Below, in pieces: positions 8,792-17,452 of a stretch of 39,315 bases of DNA. A program made the translations under genes and the position numbers. The stretch is from positions 1 through 39,315 of IMG/VR virus record IMGVR_UViG_3300024528_000001; one strand, written 5' to 3'. The notes beneath the pieces are model-generated. The model searched no databases. It worked only from the letters and a program-made list of their open reading frames with translations, and was not told where the DNA came from. Source of the stretch: a virus. Positions within the stretch are counted from its first letter, which is position 1; each line of letters opens with the position of its first letter.

Positions 8792-10012
8792 ATGTCACTA
8801 ATAAGTGCAAATAAAACCAATGCTAATGCCAGCACAGAAGAGCTGTTGGCTGTTGATGTTACTGACATCATATGGCATTTAGGCGAACCAACAGAAGCGC
8901 CTTTGATAACTTTAACAGGTGGATCTCTATATTTTCAAGGTGAAAACAAGCCTCAAAATGTACCATCTAAAGTAAAAAGAATTGTCGCTGAAGAAGTATC
9001 GTACAAAGTAATAGAAAAAGATCCATTGGCAAGAACGGTTACAGTTAATGGTGCAGTTGCGGATACTACTACAACTACAGTTACCCTTGACAGCAACGCA
9101 GCTTTAAAAATTGGCGACACTCTTAAGAACACAGCACAAGCAGACGGAGAATTTTTCTTTGTGTATGCTGTAGATAGTGGCGGTGCTGACATCTCTGTAC
9201 GTAGAAATATTGGATCAACTACTTTTACAGTTGCAGATAATGACACATTAGAGATTGTTGGTTATGCTGCTACTGATGGAGGCGCAAAAGCTTCTATTAG
9301 AGCACAATTAGCAGAGCCAAGAACTCGCAGAACTCAGATTTTTAAACGTACCTTTGGCGTAACTGATACATTGAAAAATGTTAAACTTGAGACTAAAGAT
9401 GTAAATGCATGGGATGAAGAAAAAACACAGGCACTAGTTGAACATAAGAAAGATATTGAATTTTCTTTCTGGTTTAATCCTGGTGCAGATTCAAGTACTG
9501 ATGCAGATTCTAATACAGTTAATCTTACACGCGGAATCTTTGCAGAATTAGCAGGTGATTCAACTATCGATGCTGGTGGAGGTGTAACAGAAGAAGACTT
9601 TTTTGGTGCTATTTCAGAACAGATATTTCAGTATGGCCCAACAAAGAAAGCGTTTTTTGTTGACTCACGTCTTAAATCTAAGATGGGTGACTGGTCACGA
9701 GTAAAACAACAGACTAAGCCTAAAGAATCAGTGTATGGTATCAACATTATCACTTTAGAAACCAATCATGGGATTCTTGATGTGATGACTAATGGAGCAT
9801 TTAACAAATTCCTTCCTGATATACAAAAAGGAATTGGTGTTGCGATAGATCTTGATAGAATTGCTTATAAATTTATCGCCAATAGAGATTCTAAATATGA
9901 AGATATGATTCAAACACCTGGTCAAGATGCACGCGAAGCGCAGTATATCACAGAGTGTGGATTATCTGTTAGGTCATTATTACATCATAAAGTTGTTAAA
10001 AACATAATATAA
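8792..10012 (+). CDS. Major capsid protein (SU10/DUF5309-like, HK97 fold)
   Basis: The 406-residue protein follows the scaffold gene and resembles capsid proteins of the SU10 / DUF5309 group. Supporting segments are the N-terminal DIIWHLGEPTEAPLITLTGG (the 'position the target near a PLxxLxG' arm typical of this group), the RRTQIFKRTFGVTDT stretch after a beta-rich insertion (about 65-155), a helical ALVEHKKDIEFSFWFNPGA (spine helix region), and a C-terminal part with VDSRLKSKMGDWSR and GILDVMTNGAFN. The threonine-rich insertion at about 65-155 may be an extra surface domain. It has the most regular codon use of the window, as expected of an abundant protein. Confidence 0.85.
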   Translation: MSLISANKTNANASTEELLAVDVTDIIWHLGEPTEAPLITLTGGSLYFQGENKPQNVPSKVKRIVAEEVSYKVIEKDPLARTVTVNGAVADTTTTTVTLDSNAALKIGDTLKNTAQADGEFFFVYAVDSGGADISVRRNIGSTTFTVADNDTLEIVGYAATDGGAKASIRAQLAEPRTRRTQIFKRTFGVTDTLKNVKLETKDVNAWDEEKTQALVEHKKDIEFSFWFNPGADSSTDADSNTVNLTRGIFAELAGDSTIDAGGGVTEEDFFGAISEQIFQYGPTKKAFFVDSRLKSKMGDWSRVKQQTKPKESVYGINIITLETNHGILDVMTNGAFNKFLPDIQKGIGVAIDLDRIAYKFIANRDSKYEDMIQTPGQDAREAQYITECGLSVRSLLHHKVVKNII

Positions 10013-10023
10013 GGAGAAAGATT

Positions 10024-10527
10024 ATGAAAAAGATATTATTGTTAGTTTTGTGTCTTGTTGCTATAAGCATGGGCGCAGGTACTGGGGTTTATAGCGATCC
10101 TGGAGTAGAAACAGGTTATCGTCCAATAGATACCAAATGGTACACACTATGGGATTCTGACATCACTGATGGAATAGATTCTATCGCTACAGACAATTGG
10201 GTTCTGCGTGGGCCTTATCCATTAACAAACGCAACCAACTCTCCACAGTTTAAAGGCTTTGGGATTATAGCAGAAGCTTTAGCGGCTGGCGACTCCCTTT
10301 ATCTTTACTACCAAATGACCAGAGGGGCAAGTATTGCCGATACGGTTGTTGGTCAGTGGATATTGGCCGATTCTGTTGGCCTTACTGGTGCAGCTAAGTT
10401 ATATGTTGATATTAGCGATGAAGTCGGGGAATATATCTGGTTTAAAGGTATAAATCCTACAGCTTCTGAATCTATTATACGTGAAATTAAAGTATATTTT
10501 AAGAAAGATTATACTTACAACAAATAA
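10024..10527 (+). CDS. Secreted protein following the capsid gene (signal peptide)
   Basis: The 167-residue product has a textbook Sec signal (MKKILLLVLCLVAISMGAG) and a beta-rich mature part with many W, Y, D and T residues (DTKWYTLWDSDITDG, then DSLYLYYQMTRG and IREIKVYFKKDY). AAGGAGAAAG precedes the ATG only 11 bases after the capsid stop. In most phages this slot holds a head decoration protein; here an export signal is fused in front. It may therefore be a cell-surface protein co-expressed with the capsid, or a decoration protein with an odd N-terminus. No family recognised. Confidence 0.7.
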   Translation: MKKILLLVLCLVAISMGAGTGVYSDPGVETGYRPIDTKWYTLWDSDITDGIDSIATDNWVLRGPYPLTNATNSPQFKGFGIIAEALAAGDSLYLYYQMTRGASIADTVVGQWILADSVGLTGAAKLYVDISDEVGEYIWFKGINPTASESIIREIKVYFKKDYTYNK

Positions 10528-10533
10528 AAAGGT

Positions 10534-10552
10534 AGGGGGCTAAACGCCCCTT
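10534..10552 (+). other. Short GC-rich hairpin after the secreted-protein gene
   Basis: GGGGC, loop TAAAC, GCCCC gives five perfect pairs, extendable by a G-U and an A-T. No T-run follows, so it is unlikely to be a strong terminator. It may be an mRNA processing or stability element downstream of the highly expressed capsid cistrons. Confidence 0.4.
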
Positions 10553-10582
10553 ATCCATGGACTACTAAGAAAGGGCATATAA

Positions 10583-11125
10583 ATGTCAAACGATAGCGTA
10601 AGAAACGGTGTGGCGGGTACGAATTTGCCCGTTGGAAGTACTAAAGAAGCTGAAGAGCTACAAGCGAGAATGCCAAAAAAACAAATAAATCAAGAAAAAC
10701 AAACAACCTTTCAAGGTGCTGGAACTTGTTACTTCAACTTAAAAGAAGGCTCTCCCAAAATAGAGGTTCAATTTAAAAAGGGCAATGGTCATCGTTACCA
10801 CACTTCTGACAAATTGATGATTGAAGCGCTAAAGAAAAAAGGCTTTAAGATTATCACAGAAGCGCAATTGAGAGAAGAAGCTGCAAGGCGACTCAAAGAA
10901 GGTAGAAGCGAGAAAGCTACTAATGCAACAATGCAAGATTACGTTGATTTGAAGATTGAAGAGCTAAAAGCTGAATTAGATGGTTCAGATAATAGTGAAT
11001 TGCTTTCCAAAATTGAAGGAATGGAAAACGCATTCGTTGAGCTTAAAAAGATTATGGCAAGCAACAAAGAAAACATTAATAAACGAGTCGATAGACTCAA
11101 ATCTAAAGTTGAAGGTGCTAAATAA
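10583..11125 (+). CDS. Head-module protein with C-terminal coiled coil
   Basis: The 180-residue protein starts behind AAAGGGC. The first half holds GAGTCYFNLKEGSPKIEVQF and HRYHTSDKLMIEALKKKGFK, a small beta domain like those seen in phage head proteins that follow the capsid gene; the second half is a coiled coil (MQDYVDLKIEELKAELDG to KRVDRLKSKVEGAK). Its stop and the next ATG share a base. Its place fits a head-completion or vertex protein, but the role is inferred only from position. Confidence 0.6.
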   Translation: MSNDSVRNGVAGTNLPVGSTKEAEELQARMPKKQINQEKQTTFQGAGTCYFNLKEGSPKIEVQFKKGNGHRYHTSDKLMIEALKKKGFKIITEAQLREEAARRLKEGRSEKATNATMQDYVDLKIEELKAELDGSDNSELLSKIEGMENAFVELKKIMASNKENINKRVDRLKSKVEGAK

Positions 11126-11751
11126 TGGCTCTTTCACTTGCAGGATTCAAGGCCAGGATTGACAACTCATTGAAGTTGCTGGGTAAACAGAGCGATACTG
11201 TACAGGAACAAAACATTTCTGATGCAGTATCCAAGTTTATTTCCAAAATGGATCATCCCATTCATGGGGCTACATTTGATACTGAGAGTGGAACGGCAAC
11301 CTATTCGGTTCCTGCGACAATTCGAAAAATTCAAGATATCAGGGATAGTGACGGAGACAGTGTTAATTTCACATTAGACTCAACTACTAACGAGTTTGTG
11401 CTTCAATCTACCCCTGATTCTGTTGAAACTTTCACGGTTTATGGAACTTGGAACTCTGTAAGGACAAATCTAAGTGCTATAATTGCAGATACTGATGAAT
11501 CTTTAGAGCATGTTCTTTGGGCTTATGTTAATGCCTACTGTTATGAGTGGGCTAACGAAGATACAGCAGCTAATAAGTTGCAAAAAGCTGACTTCTTAGC
11601 AAACGAAGAGAGAAGAAGTAATAATGTAATACTATCAATGGATTTTGTAACTATGCAAAACTATGATACCAAAGGCAAGAGAATTGCTGACGCTGCAAAT
11701 GCAGAAGGTTTTAATGTTCAGGTTAACGGACTTTATCAGAGCGACTTATAA
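11125..11751 (+). CDS. Head-tail connector/adaptor protein (putative)
   Basis: The 208-residue protein has the build of short-tailed phage adaptors: an N-terminal helical part (NISDAVSKFISKM), a beta-sandwich (ATYSVPATIRKIQDI to ETFTVYGTWNS) and long C-terminal helices (AYVNAYCYEWANEDTAANK, then LANEERRSNNVIL). Such proteins add to the portal ring and extend the DNA channel. The next gene is a stopper-like protein, as in P22 (gp4 then gp10). I rate this as plausible from architecture and order, not from a firmly known motif. Confidence 0.6.
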   Translation: MALSLAGFKARIDNSLKLLGKQSDTVQEQNISDAVSKFISKMDHPIHGATFDTESGTATYSVPATIRKIQDIRDSDGDSVNFTLDSTTNEFVLQSTPDSVETFTVYGTWNSVRTNLSAIIADTDESLEHVLWAYVNAYCYEWANEDTAANKLQKADFLANEERRSNNVILSMDFVTMQNYDTKGKRIADAANAEGFNVQVNGLYQSDL

Positions 11752-13599
11752 ATGGCACAAATGCGTAAAACTAAATATCATTCTTATGCAGAGCTTGACG
11801 GCGGTATTGATGAGTATCATGACGCTATAGAGCTTGCAAACAACAAAATGCAAAGCGCTAATAACATACATATTGATGGAGGTTCGCTTTTTAAACGTCC
11901 AGGCAAAAAGCCGTGGGGCGCTCAATTAGACGATCCTATTAATGGAATGTATGAGTATATTGATAGAGATGGAAACGCTAAAATTCTTGTTGCAAGTGAT
12001 AGTAAATTAATAGAACATTCCCCATCATCGAGCACAGTTATTGATACTATTGGAGATGAGAAAATATACTTCCACACTCTAAGAGGTATCTGTTTTTACA
12101 ATGGTGAGACAACTCAAAAAAAGTTAAATGGTAGCACTGTTGGGGATGTAGGGATAGCAAGCCCAATATCGGCAGCTACAGTTGCAGCCGGAGCTGCTGG
12201 AGTATTAACAGGTTCTTATGCTGTTGTGGTAACTTATACAACCTCTGACGGCTTAGAGTCTAACCCATCCACAGCAAGTAATAGTGTAACATTATCAAGT
12301 GACCAATTAAGCGTTACTAGTATTCCAATTAGTCCTGATTCAAGAGTAAATGGCAGGAAGATATACAGAACTACTGCTGGAGGCGCTAATTACTTTTTGA
12401 TTGGTACTATAAGCGATAACACAACCACTGTTTATACTGACAATACACCTGATGCACAATTGGACGATTTGGTTGAAAGAAATCATGGACAACCTGAACA
12501 GGGTGAAATAAGCGAAAGCGCAAATGACAGACAATTCTGGGTTGATGGGTCTAAACTAAGATATTCGGAGATAGCTCAAACTGATGCGTATATTGAATAC
12601 CAAAGATCACTATCTTATATTGAAATACCAGGCAAGGGAAAAGTTAAAGGGATTAAGGCTTTGTATAGCCAGGCTACTTTAAGAGAAGATTTATATATTT
12701 TTTCTGAGGATTCTATTTGCATGTTGCCACAAGGAGACCCTAACGCACCGATTGTTAGAATAACTGAAAACATAGGGCTACTGCAGCAAAATACAATAAC
12801 AGAGTACAAAAACGAGCTTATCTTCATGGATAATGAAAATGCCATCAACAAGATGTATGACAGAAAGATCATGAACATTAGTGGTAGGAGTATACCGAAA
12901 TCTTTGGCTGCTGCATTATCTCAAGGAAATTGTTCTGCAAACATAATATTTGATCATTATTATGCATTAACTGTGAGAGATCAAAAAGGGAAATTATACA
13001 ACACCAGCATTTGGTTGTGTGACATGCGCTCTATCGTAGAAGTGCAATTAAACCGTGCTGACGCTGTATGGTTTCCTTATGAACTCGACGCACAATTTCT
13101 ATTGCAACGGGCTGACGGAAGTGTTTTGTATGCAGATACCAATGATAGACAAATTTATGAATTGAGTGCAAGCTATAAAAGAGATACAGAGGTTGATGGA
13201 AGTTTGACCGACTGGATAACCCAATTCAGAACAAAAAACTTTATGGGTGATTCGCTACAGGTTAGAAAACAAGCGAGATGTATGAGTGTTAAAGCTGAAT
13301 TACAAAGATCCTTGTTGATGCTACCTTTTGCTTTTACCGATAAGGACAAATCTACATCAACGATAATTCCAATTGAAAGCGCTGCTGTGTTTGGTGTGAG
13401 TGTTTGGGGTTCAGTTTCTACCATAACAAAGGATGAGTTGGAGATTGCAATTGATTCTGAAACGGTAGGAAACACTTTTTCCTTTCAGTTCTTTAGCGGG
13501 TTTTTAAACAACCAAAGCAAAGTGGTCGGTCACGAAGATAATTTTTTTGAATTTAATGGCTTTGATTTTACTTATAAAATGATGTTGAGGAATATATGA
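11752..13599 (+). CDS. Stopper / tail protein, P22 gp10-like
   Basis: The 615-residue protein opens like packaged-DNA stabilisation and related tail proteins: a GGID start, then NKMQSANNIHIDGGSLFKRPGKK, corresponding to the typical 'N-hIDnG-lxxRPGxK' motif. A large beta-rich body follows, with an immunoglobulin-like insertion near residues 140-230 (TVAAGAAGVLTGSYAVVVTY, GLESNPS) and propeller-like stretches (REDLYIFSEDSICML, ENIGLLQQNTI). It follows the adaptor at the first base after the stop and overlaps the fibre start. In P22 the counterpart plugs the portal and carries the tail. Homology at this level is from motif and order. Confidence 0.7.
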   Translation: MAQMRKTKYHSYAELDGGIDEYHDAIELANNKMQSANNIHIDGGSLFKRPGKKPWGAQLDDPINGMYEYIDRDGNAKILVASDSKLIEHSPSSSTVIDTIGDEKIYFHTLRGICFYNGETTQKKLNGSTVGDVGIASPISAATVAAGAAGVLTGSYAVVVTYTTSDGLESNPSTASNSVTLSSDQLSVTSIPISPDSRVNGRKIYRTTAGGANYFLIGTISDNTTTVYTDNTPDAQLDDLVERNHGQPEQGEISESANDRQFWVDGSKLRYSEIAQTDAYIEYQRSLSYIEIPGKGKVKGIKALYSQATLREDLYIFSEDSICMLPQGDPNAPIVRITENIGLLQQNTITEYKNELIFMDNENAINKMYDRKIMNISGRSIPKSLAAALSQGNCSANIIFDHYYALTVRDQKGKLYNTSIWLCDMRSIVEVQLNRADAVWFPYELDAQFLLQRADGSVLYADTNDRQIYELSASYKRDTEVDGSLTDWITQFRTKNFMGDSLQVRKQARCMSVKAELQRSLLMLPFAFTDKDKSTSTIIPIESAAVFGVSVWGSVSTITKDELEIAIDSETVGNTFSFQFFSGFLNNQSKVVGHEDNFFEFNGFDFTYKMMLRNI

Positions 13600-14885
13600 A
13601 AAAACTTTTACTATTGTTATTTATGGCAGTTTCAATATTTGCAGTTGGTGGTGACACATTAGAATATGACGCGGGGGTTTTGGGTGTCAAGGATGGCGAT
13701 ACTATGTATGTAAATATTTGGTACCATCCTTTTAAAGACTCAGTTCAATCTGTTGTAAATGGTAGGCTTGGTGATGACAACCTTGCCGCTGATGCTAATA
13801 TTCAATTGTCGAAATTGGACACATCTTCAACTATGACAAAGTTGAAGGTTGATACAATTACAAGCAATCCTTATATAGATAGTGCTGTAATATCTTATTT
13901 AAATGTTGATACAATAAGGGGATATCCTGATATAGATAGCGTTGGGGGTGATGTGAGATTTACAGGCTCGCTCAGCGTAAATGGGGATTTGGGCGTTGAC
14001 TCTATAACAGTTGTTAATGGAATAAGCGTAAATGGCGACTTGTTAAAAGCCAACACCTCAACAGGCGCCGTAACAATTACAGGCCCTGCGGACGACACAG
14101 AGGTTTTTAATATTACAACCAACTCAAAGGAATTGATTTCTTGTAGCGGTACAGAGTTGGCTATTAATGCTGACGGGTACGACATAGACTTTAGGGTTGA
14201 GGGGGAAAGTATAAGTGACGTGTTGCACATAGACGCAGCTAATGACGTGGTAAATATAAAAGGAGGCGTCGGAGGCAGTGCCTTAGTTGTGTATACTTTT
14301 GCAACTGAAGTGTTTAGGTGCCTTACAGGAGAGGTTGTTGTAAACGAAACCAGTACAGACGTGGATTTTCGGGTTGAAGGTGATACAAATGCAAGTCTAT
14401 TCAAAACTCACGCAGTAGGTGATTCGGTGACTGTAGACGGCGGTTTTAGTGCGTCGAATATTAAAACTGATTCAATAAGGCTTAGTTCGGGTACGTGGCT
14501 CAAAACCTATGAAGAGGGCAAGTTTTACGCGACATATTTAGGGTTTAGCGGCACAGTGCAAGACACAATAAGGTATACCGTTGTAGGCAATGTTGTTACA
14601 TTGCAATTCGATGCTATGTCAGCTACGTCAAATGCTACAACGTTTCAAGTGGATACGGTCGGAGTTCCCGCGATATTATACCCACTGACAAATTATAGTT
14701 CTGCCAGTGGGTGGAGTGCAGATGATAATAACGGCTCGTTTTTTGGTTTTGGTGCTTGGATAGTTCATGACAGCGACGTTTTTATTGGCTTTTATCTTTT
14801 GGGCGCTGGTGGGCAGTATGGCGATTGGACTGGCTCAAACAGCAAAGGCTTTTCGAATGGCGCAACCATAACATACAGAAAATAA
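13596..14885 (+). CDS. Tail fibre-like protein with signal peptide
   Basis: The 429-residue protein starts with a Sec signal (MKKLLLLLFMAVSIFAVGGD). Behind it come fibre-type modules: repeats near residues 90-160 (SLSVNGDLGVDSI, GISVNGDLL) and two copies of a module ending IDFRVEGE... and VDFRVEGD..., a phrase well known from phage fibres (DFRVExxxxxxxLxxDAxxDxVxI). The C-terminal domain (GTWLKTYEEGKFYATYLGFSG, then YTVVGNVVTLQFDAMSATSN) is a common fibre tip. It overlaps the stopper gene by four bases. A host-exported fibre is not expected in a tailed phage; the signal could also act as a virion-binding hydrophobic plug. Confidence 0.75.
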   Translation: MKKLLLLLFMAVSIFAVGGDTLEYDAGVLGVKDGDTMYVNIWYHPFKDSVQSVVNGRLGDDNLAADANIQLSKLDTSSTMTKLKVDTITSNPYIDSAVISYLNVDTIRGYPDIDSVGGDVRFTGSLSVNGDLGVDSITVVNGISVNGDLLKANTSTGAVTITGPADDTEVFNITTNSKELISCSGTELAINADGYDIDFRVEGESISDVLHIDAANDVVNIKGGVGGSALVVYTFATEVFRCLTGEVVVNETSTDVDFRVEGDTNASLFKTHAVGDSVTVDGGFSASNIKTDSIRLSSGTWLKTYEEGKFYATYLGFSGTVQDTIRYTVVGNVVTLQFDAMSATSNATTFQVDTVGVPAILYPLTNYSSASGWSADDNNGSFFGFGAWIVHDSDVFIGFYLLGAGGQYGDWTGSNSKGFSNGATITYRK

Positions 14886-14890
14886 AACTA

Positions 14891-15187
14891 ATGGCAGAAA
14901 CTAACATTTACAACCAATCGCCAAATGCAAATATAAAACATGCATTTGAAGTAATTGAACAACCAAGAAAAGATGGTGACTTTAACGCGATTGTCATACG
15001 AATACCTGACAATGGAATAGCAGAAGAATTGAACGTGATAGAACACAATTTAGGCAGAATCCCAATAGGGTGCCAAATAATAAAGAAGAATGCTGCATGT
15101 GACGTATATGTTACAACGAGCAATGAAAACAATATAGTAGTAAAATTTACCGTGGGCCGTGTAGATCTTAACTTAAGGATATGGTAA
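14891..15187 (+). CDS. Small fibre-associated phage protein
   Basis: ATG 14891 gives 98 residues; the frame is open back to 14825, inside the fibre gene, without a better start. The C-terminal part (NVIEHNLGRIPIGCQIIKKN, AACDVYV, IVVKFTVGRVDLNLRIW) matches a small beta domain common in phage tail regions ('HNLGRxPxG...'), usually next to fibre genes. Function unknown; it may cap or chaperone the fibre. Its TAA overlaps the next ATG (TAATG). Confidence 0.65.
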   Translation: MAETNIYNQSPNANIKHAFEVIEQPRKDGDFNAIVIRIPDNGIAEELNVIEHNLGRIPIGCQIIKKNAACDVYVTTSNENNIVVKFTVGRVDLNLRIW

Positions 15188-17439
15188 TGGCAGTTAATTT
15201 TTTAAACAATAATAACCAGACAAATTTCACAAATGATTTTAATAAGAAGCTGACTGATGACAACCCTTTAGGGCTTAAGAAGAAAAAGCCTTTAATTGGT
15301 GGTGCTCCACAACAAGCTATTAAACCAGCCCCAGTTACTCAGACTCTTGATCAAGTATTGGGGAAAACACAAAAACCTGCGTTACCAACAAAAGGCCTTG
15401 GTGATATGTTACAACCATCAAGAAAGCCTTTTGATATTAGTCAGACAGAGCTATTTAAAAAGAGCGCAGCGGCAACGGGCAGGCAATTGGCTGGTGAAGT
15501 TCCAGGGATGACCGAACAAGAAAAGATTGCTCGTGAAAATTTGGCAGTAGCTGAAGCGAAAAGTCAAAAGAAAATAAGAGAAGATTTAACCACACAAGGT
15601 TTTAGAGATACAGGTAAATTTGTAGAAGAGGGAATATTAGAACCTGAAGAGCAAAGGCTTAGAAGGCGTAGAGATTTAGAGCGGCAATTAATAGCAGATA
15701 GGGCACCAGCAACACAACAAGCGGTTACACAAGGCCAAGCAGCTACGCAAGGTCTACTAGGAATGATGCAAGCTGGAGAGGCTCAAGAGGCAGATATAGC
15801 AGCAACTGAAAGAGCTGACGCGCTAAAGGCACAGTTAGCAAGAGAAGGTATTACAAGTACTGAAAAAATTGCGACCCAAGGAATTGCAAGTGATGAAACG
15901 TTGGCTAAACTAAATATAGGTGCTCAAGAATCAATTCTAAGAATAAAGGATGAGCTTGATACTGGTCGATTAATGTTGGCACAAGATTTTGAAGGTGCAC
16001 AAAATGAATTAGCACAAGAACATGCATTAGCAATACAAAATAATGATTTAACTGCAAAAAAAGAAATAGAAGACATGCAAGCTAATCTACAATTAGTTAT
16101 GCAAGAAAAACAACAAGAATATGCAGATGCTCAACGCGTTGCAACTCAATCCTGGCAAACAGGCGAAAGGCTTGGGGAACAGGATTTTGTTAATGCCGAA
16201 AACTTCTTACAACGTGAGCAAGAAACAGCATTACAGAATAATGATATTGAAGCACAGCTTAAAATTGCTAAAGATAGAAACATGTTACAGTTGAAATTGC
16301 AAACTAATGACATGACCCATGATGAGAAAATGGTTAATTTGAATGCGCAATTAGAAGAAGCAAAAGCAGATAATGACGTTGGAAGACAAAAAGACATTAT
16401 GTCATTTGCTCATACTCAAGAAATGGATAGAATTTTACAGGAACAAGGCTTTGAGGAGTCGATGGCATATGTTAATAATGAATTAGCGCAAGCATTACAG
16501 AATAATGATTTTACTAATAGTAAGGCTTTGATGGAAATTAGACACCAACAAGAGCTTAAAATACATAATGACAATTTAGCACTTGAACAGGCAAGGGTCG
16601 ATCTTCAAGAGGCTGGTATTGATATGGCACAAATAGAACAGCAGTATCAATTCTTACAAAATGAAGTCGCAAATGGTAGACTTGATCCAAGTGTAGCAAC
16701 TAATTTTATAAAAGATGCTTTAGGTGAAAAACTACCTGTAGGCTTCCAATTCACAGAACCTGATCCAAATGCCGTACAAGATGCAATGGCCGCCGATTGG
16801 GTTAATCAACAGTACCAATACGCATTACAACAAGGTGACGCAGATGGTGATGGTAAATTGGATGCTGGTATCTACGAGACAGACGCCAATGGAAACAATA
16901 TCTTTGTTGGGTTAGCTGATGAGCATTCTGAAAAGTTCAACAACCATATGAATGAGACTATTTACGGTACTGATACTTCGCCTTCATTGGGTGGAAGTGA
17001 CATAAAGGACAAGAACACAAGAGTTGATGGTGATTTCTTTATGGAGGGTGGCAAAATGTACAAGGTAAGCAACGGCGGCGACAAGACAGATATGCACGCT
17101 GACGACTACGCACTAATATTAAGAAATGCAAGTATGCCTAATAACAAAAACAACTCTATCTATACAGATCTATTAAACAACGCAAACGCCCCAGATATCT
17201 CAATTGATAGTCGTTCCAACAATACTATTAGAGGTGTCCCAGGAGCTGGAACTGTTGTAAAAATAGGGGATAGATTAATGGTTGTAACAGTTGGAAAATA
17301 TAGGTCGAAAACTGGAAGAAATCATGACGAGTTTGAAATTATGGATATCTCAACGGGGTCTAAAAAGACGTTTACAGGATTAAATAAAAAAGATTCAGTA
17401 GGTGGAATGGGCGGTTGGGCTGATGGATTGTCAGGATAA
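15187..17439 (+). CDS. Large coiled-coil internal virion/ejection protein
   Basis: I prefer ATG 15187, which overlaps the previous stop as TAATG and has AAGGA at eight bases, over the ATG at 15181. The 750-residue protein is dominated by Q-, A-, E-rich helices from about 80 to 500. Three similar pieces (AIQNND, ALQNND, ALQNND at about residues 280, 350 and 436) mark long imperfect repeats. Near residue 550 is a DADGDGKLDAG loop like an EF-hand or dockerin calcium site. Late large helical proteins before the lysis genes are typical ejection proteins that pass DNA across the envelope. The role is inferred from position and composition. Confidence 0.6.
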   Translation: MAVNFLNNNNQTNFTNDFNKKLTDDNPLGLKKKKPLIGGAPQQAIKPAPVTQTLDQVLGKTQKPALPTKGLGDMLQPSRKPFDISQTELFKKSAAATGRQLAGEVPGMTEQEKIARENLAVAEAKSQKKIREDLTTQGFRDTGKFVEEGILEPEEQRLRRRRDLERQLIADRAPATQQAVTQGQAATQGLLGMMQAGEAQEADIAATERADALKAQLAREGITSTEKIATQGIASDETLAKLNIGAQESILRIKDELDTGRLMLAQDFEGAQNELAQEHALAIQNNDLTAKKEIEDMQANLQLVMQEKQQEYADAQRVATQSWQTGERLGEQDFVNAENFLQREQETALQNNDIEAQLKIAKDRNMLQLKLQTNDMTHDEKMVNLNAQLEEAKADNDVGRQKDIMSFAHTQEMDRILQEQGFEESMAYVNNELAQALQNNDFTNSKALMEIRHQQELKIHNDNLALEQARVDLQEAGIDMAQIEQQYQFLQNEVANGRLDPSVATNFIKDALGEKLPVGFQFTEPDPNAVQDAMAADWVNQQYQYALQQGDADGDGKLDAGIYETDANGNNIFVGLADEHSEKFNNHMNETIYGTDTSPSLGGSDIKDKNTRVDGDFFMEGGKMYKVSNGGDKTDMHADDYALILRNASMPNNKNNSIYTDLLNNANAPDISIDSRSNNTIRGVPGAGTVVKIGDRLMVVTVGKYRSKTGRNHDEFEIMDISTGSKKTFTGLNKKDSVGGMGGWADGLSG

Positions 17440-17452
17440 AGGAGAATAAAGA

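Noticed and set aside
8792-10012. Protease or fused scaffold in the capsid gene
   Set aside because: No serine-protease motif and no long helical delta domain; the separate acidic scaffold upstream accounts for assembly.
13895-14404. 169-codon - strand frame under the fibre gene
   Set aside because: Threonine- and serine-rich shadow of the fibre repeats with no start signal.
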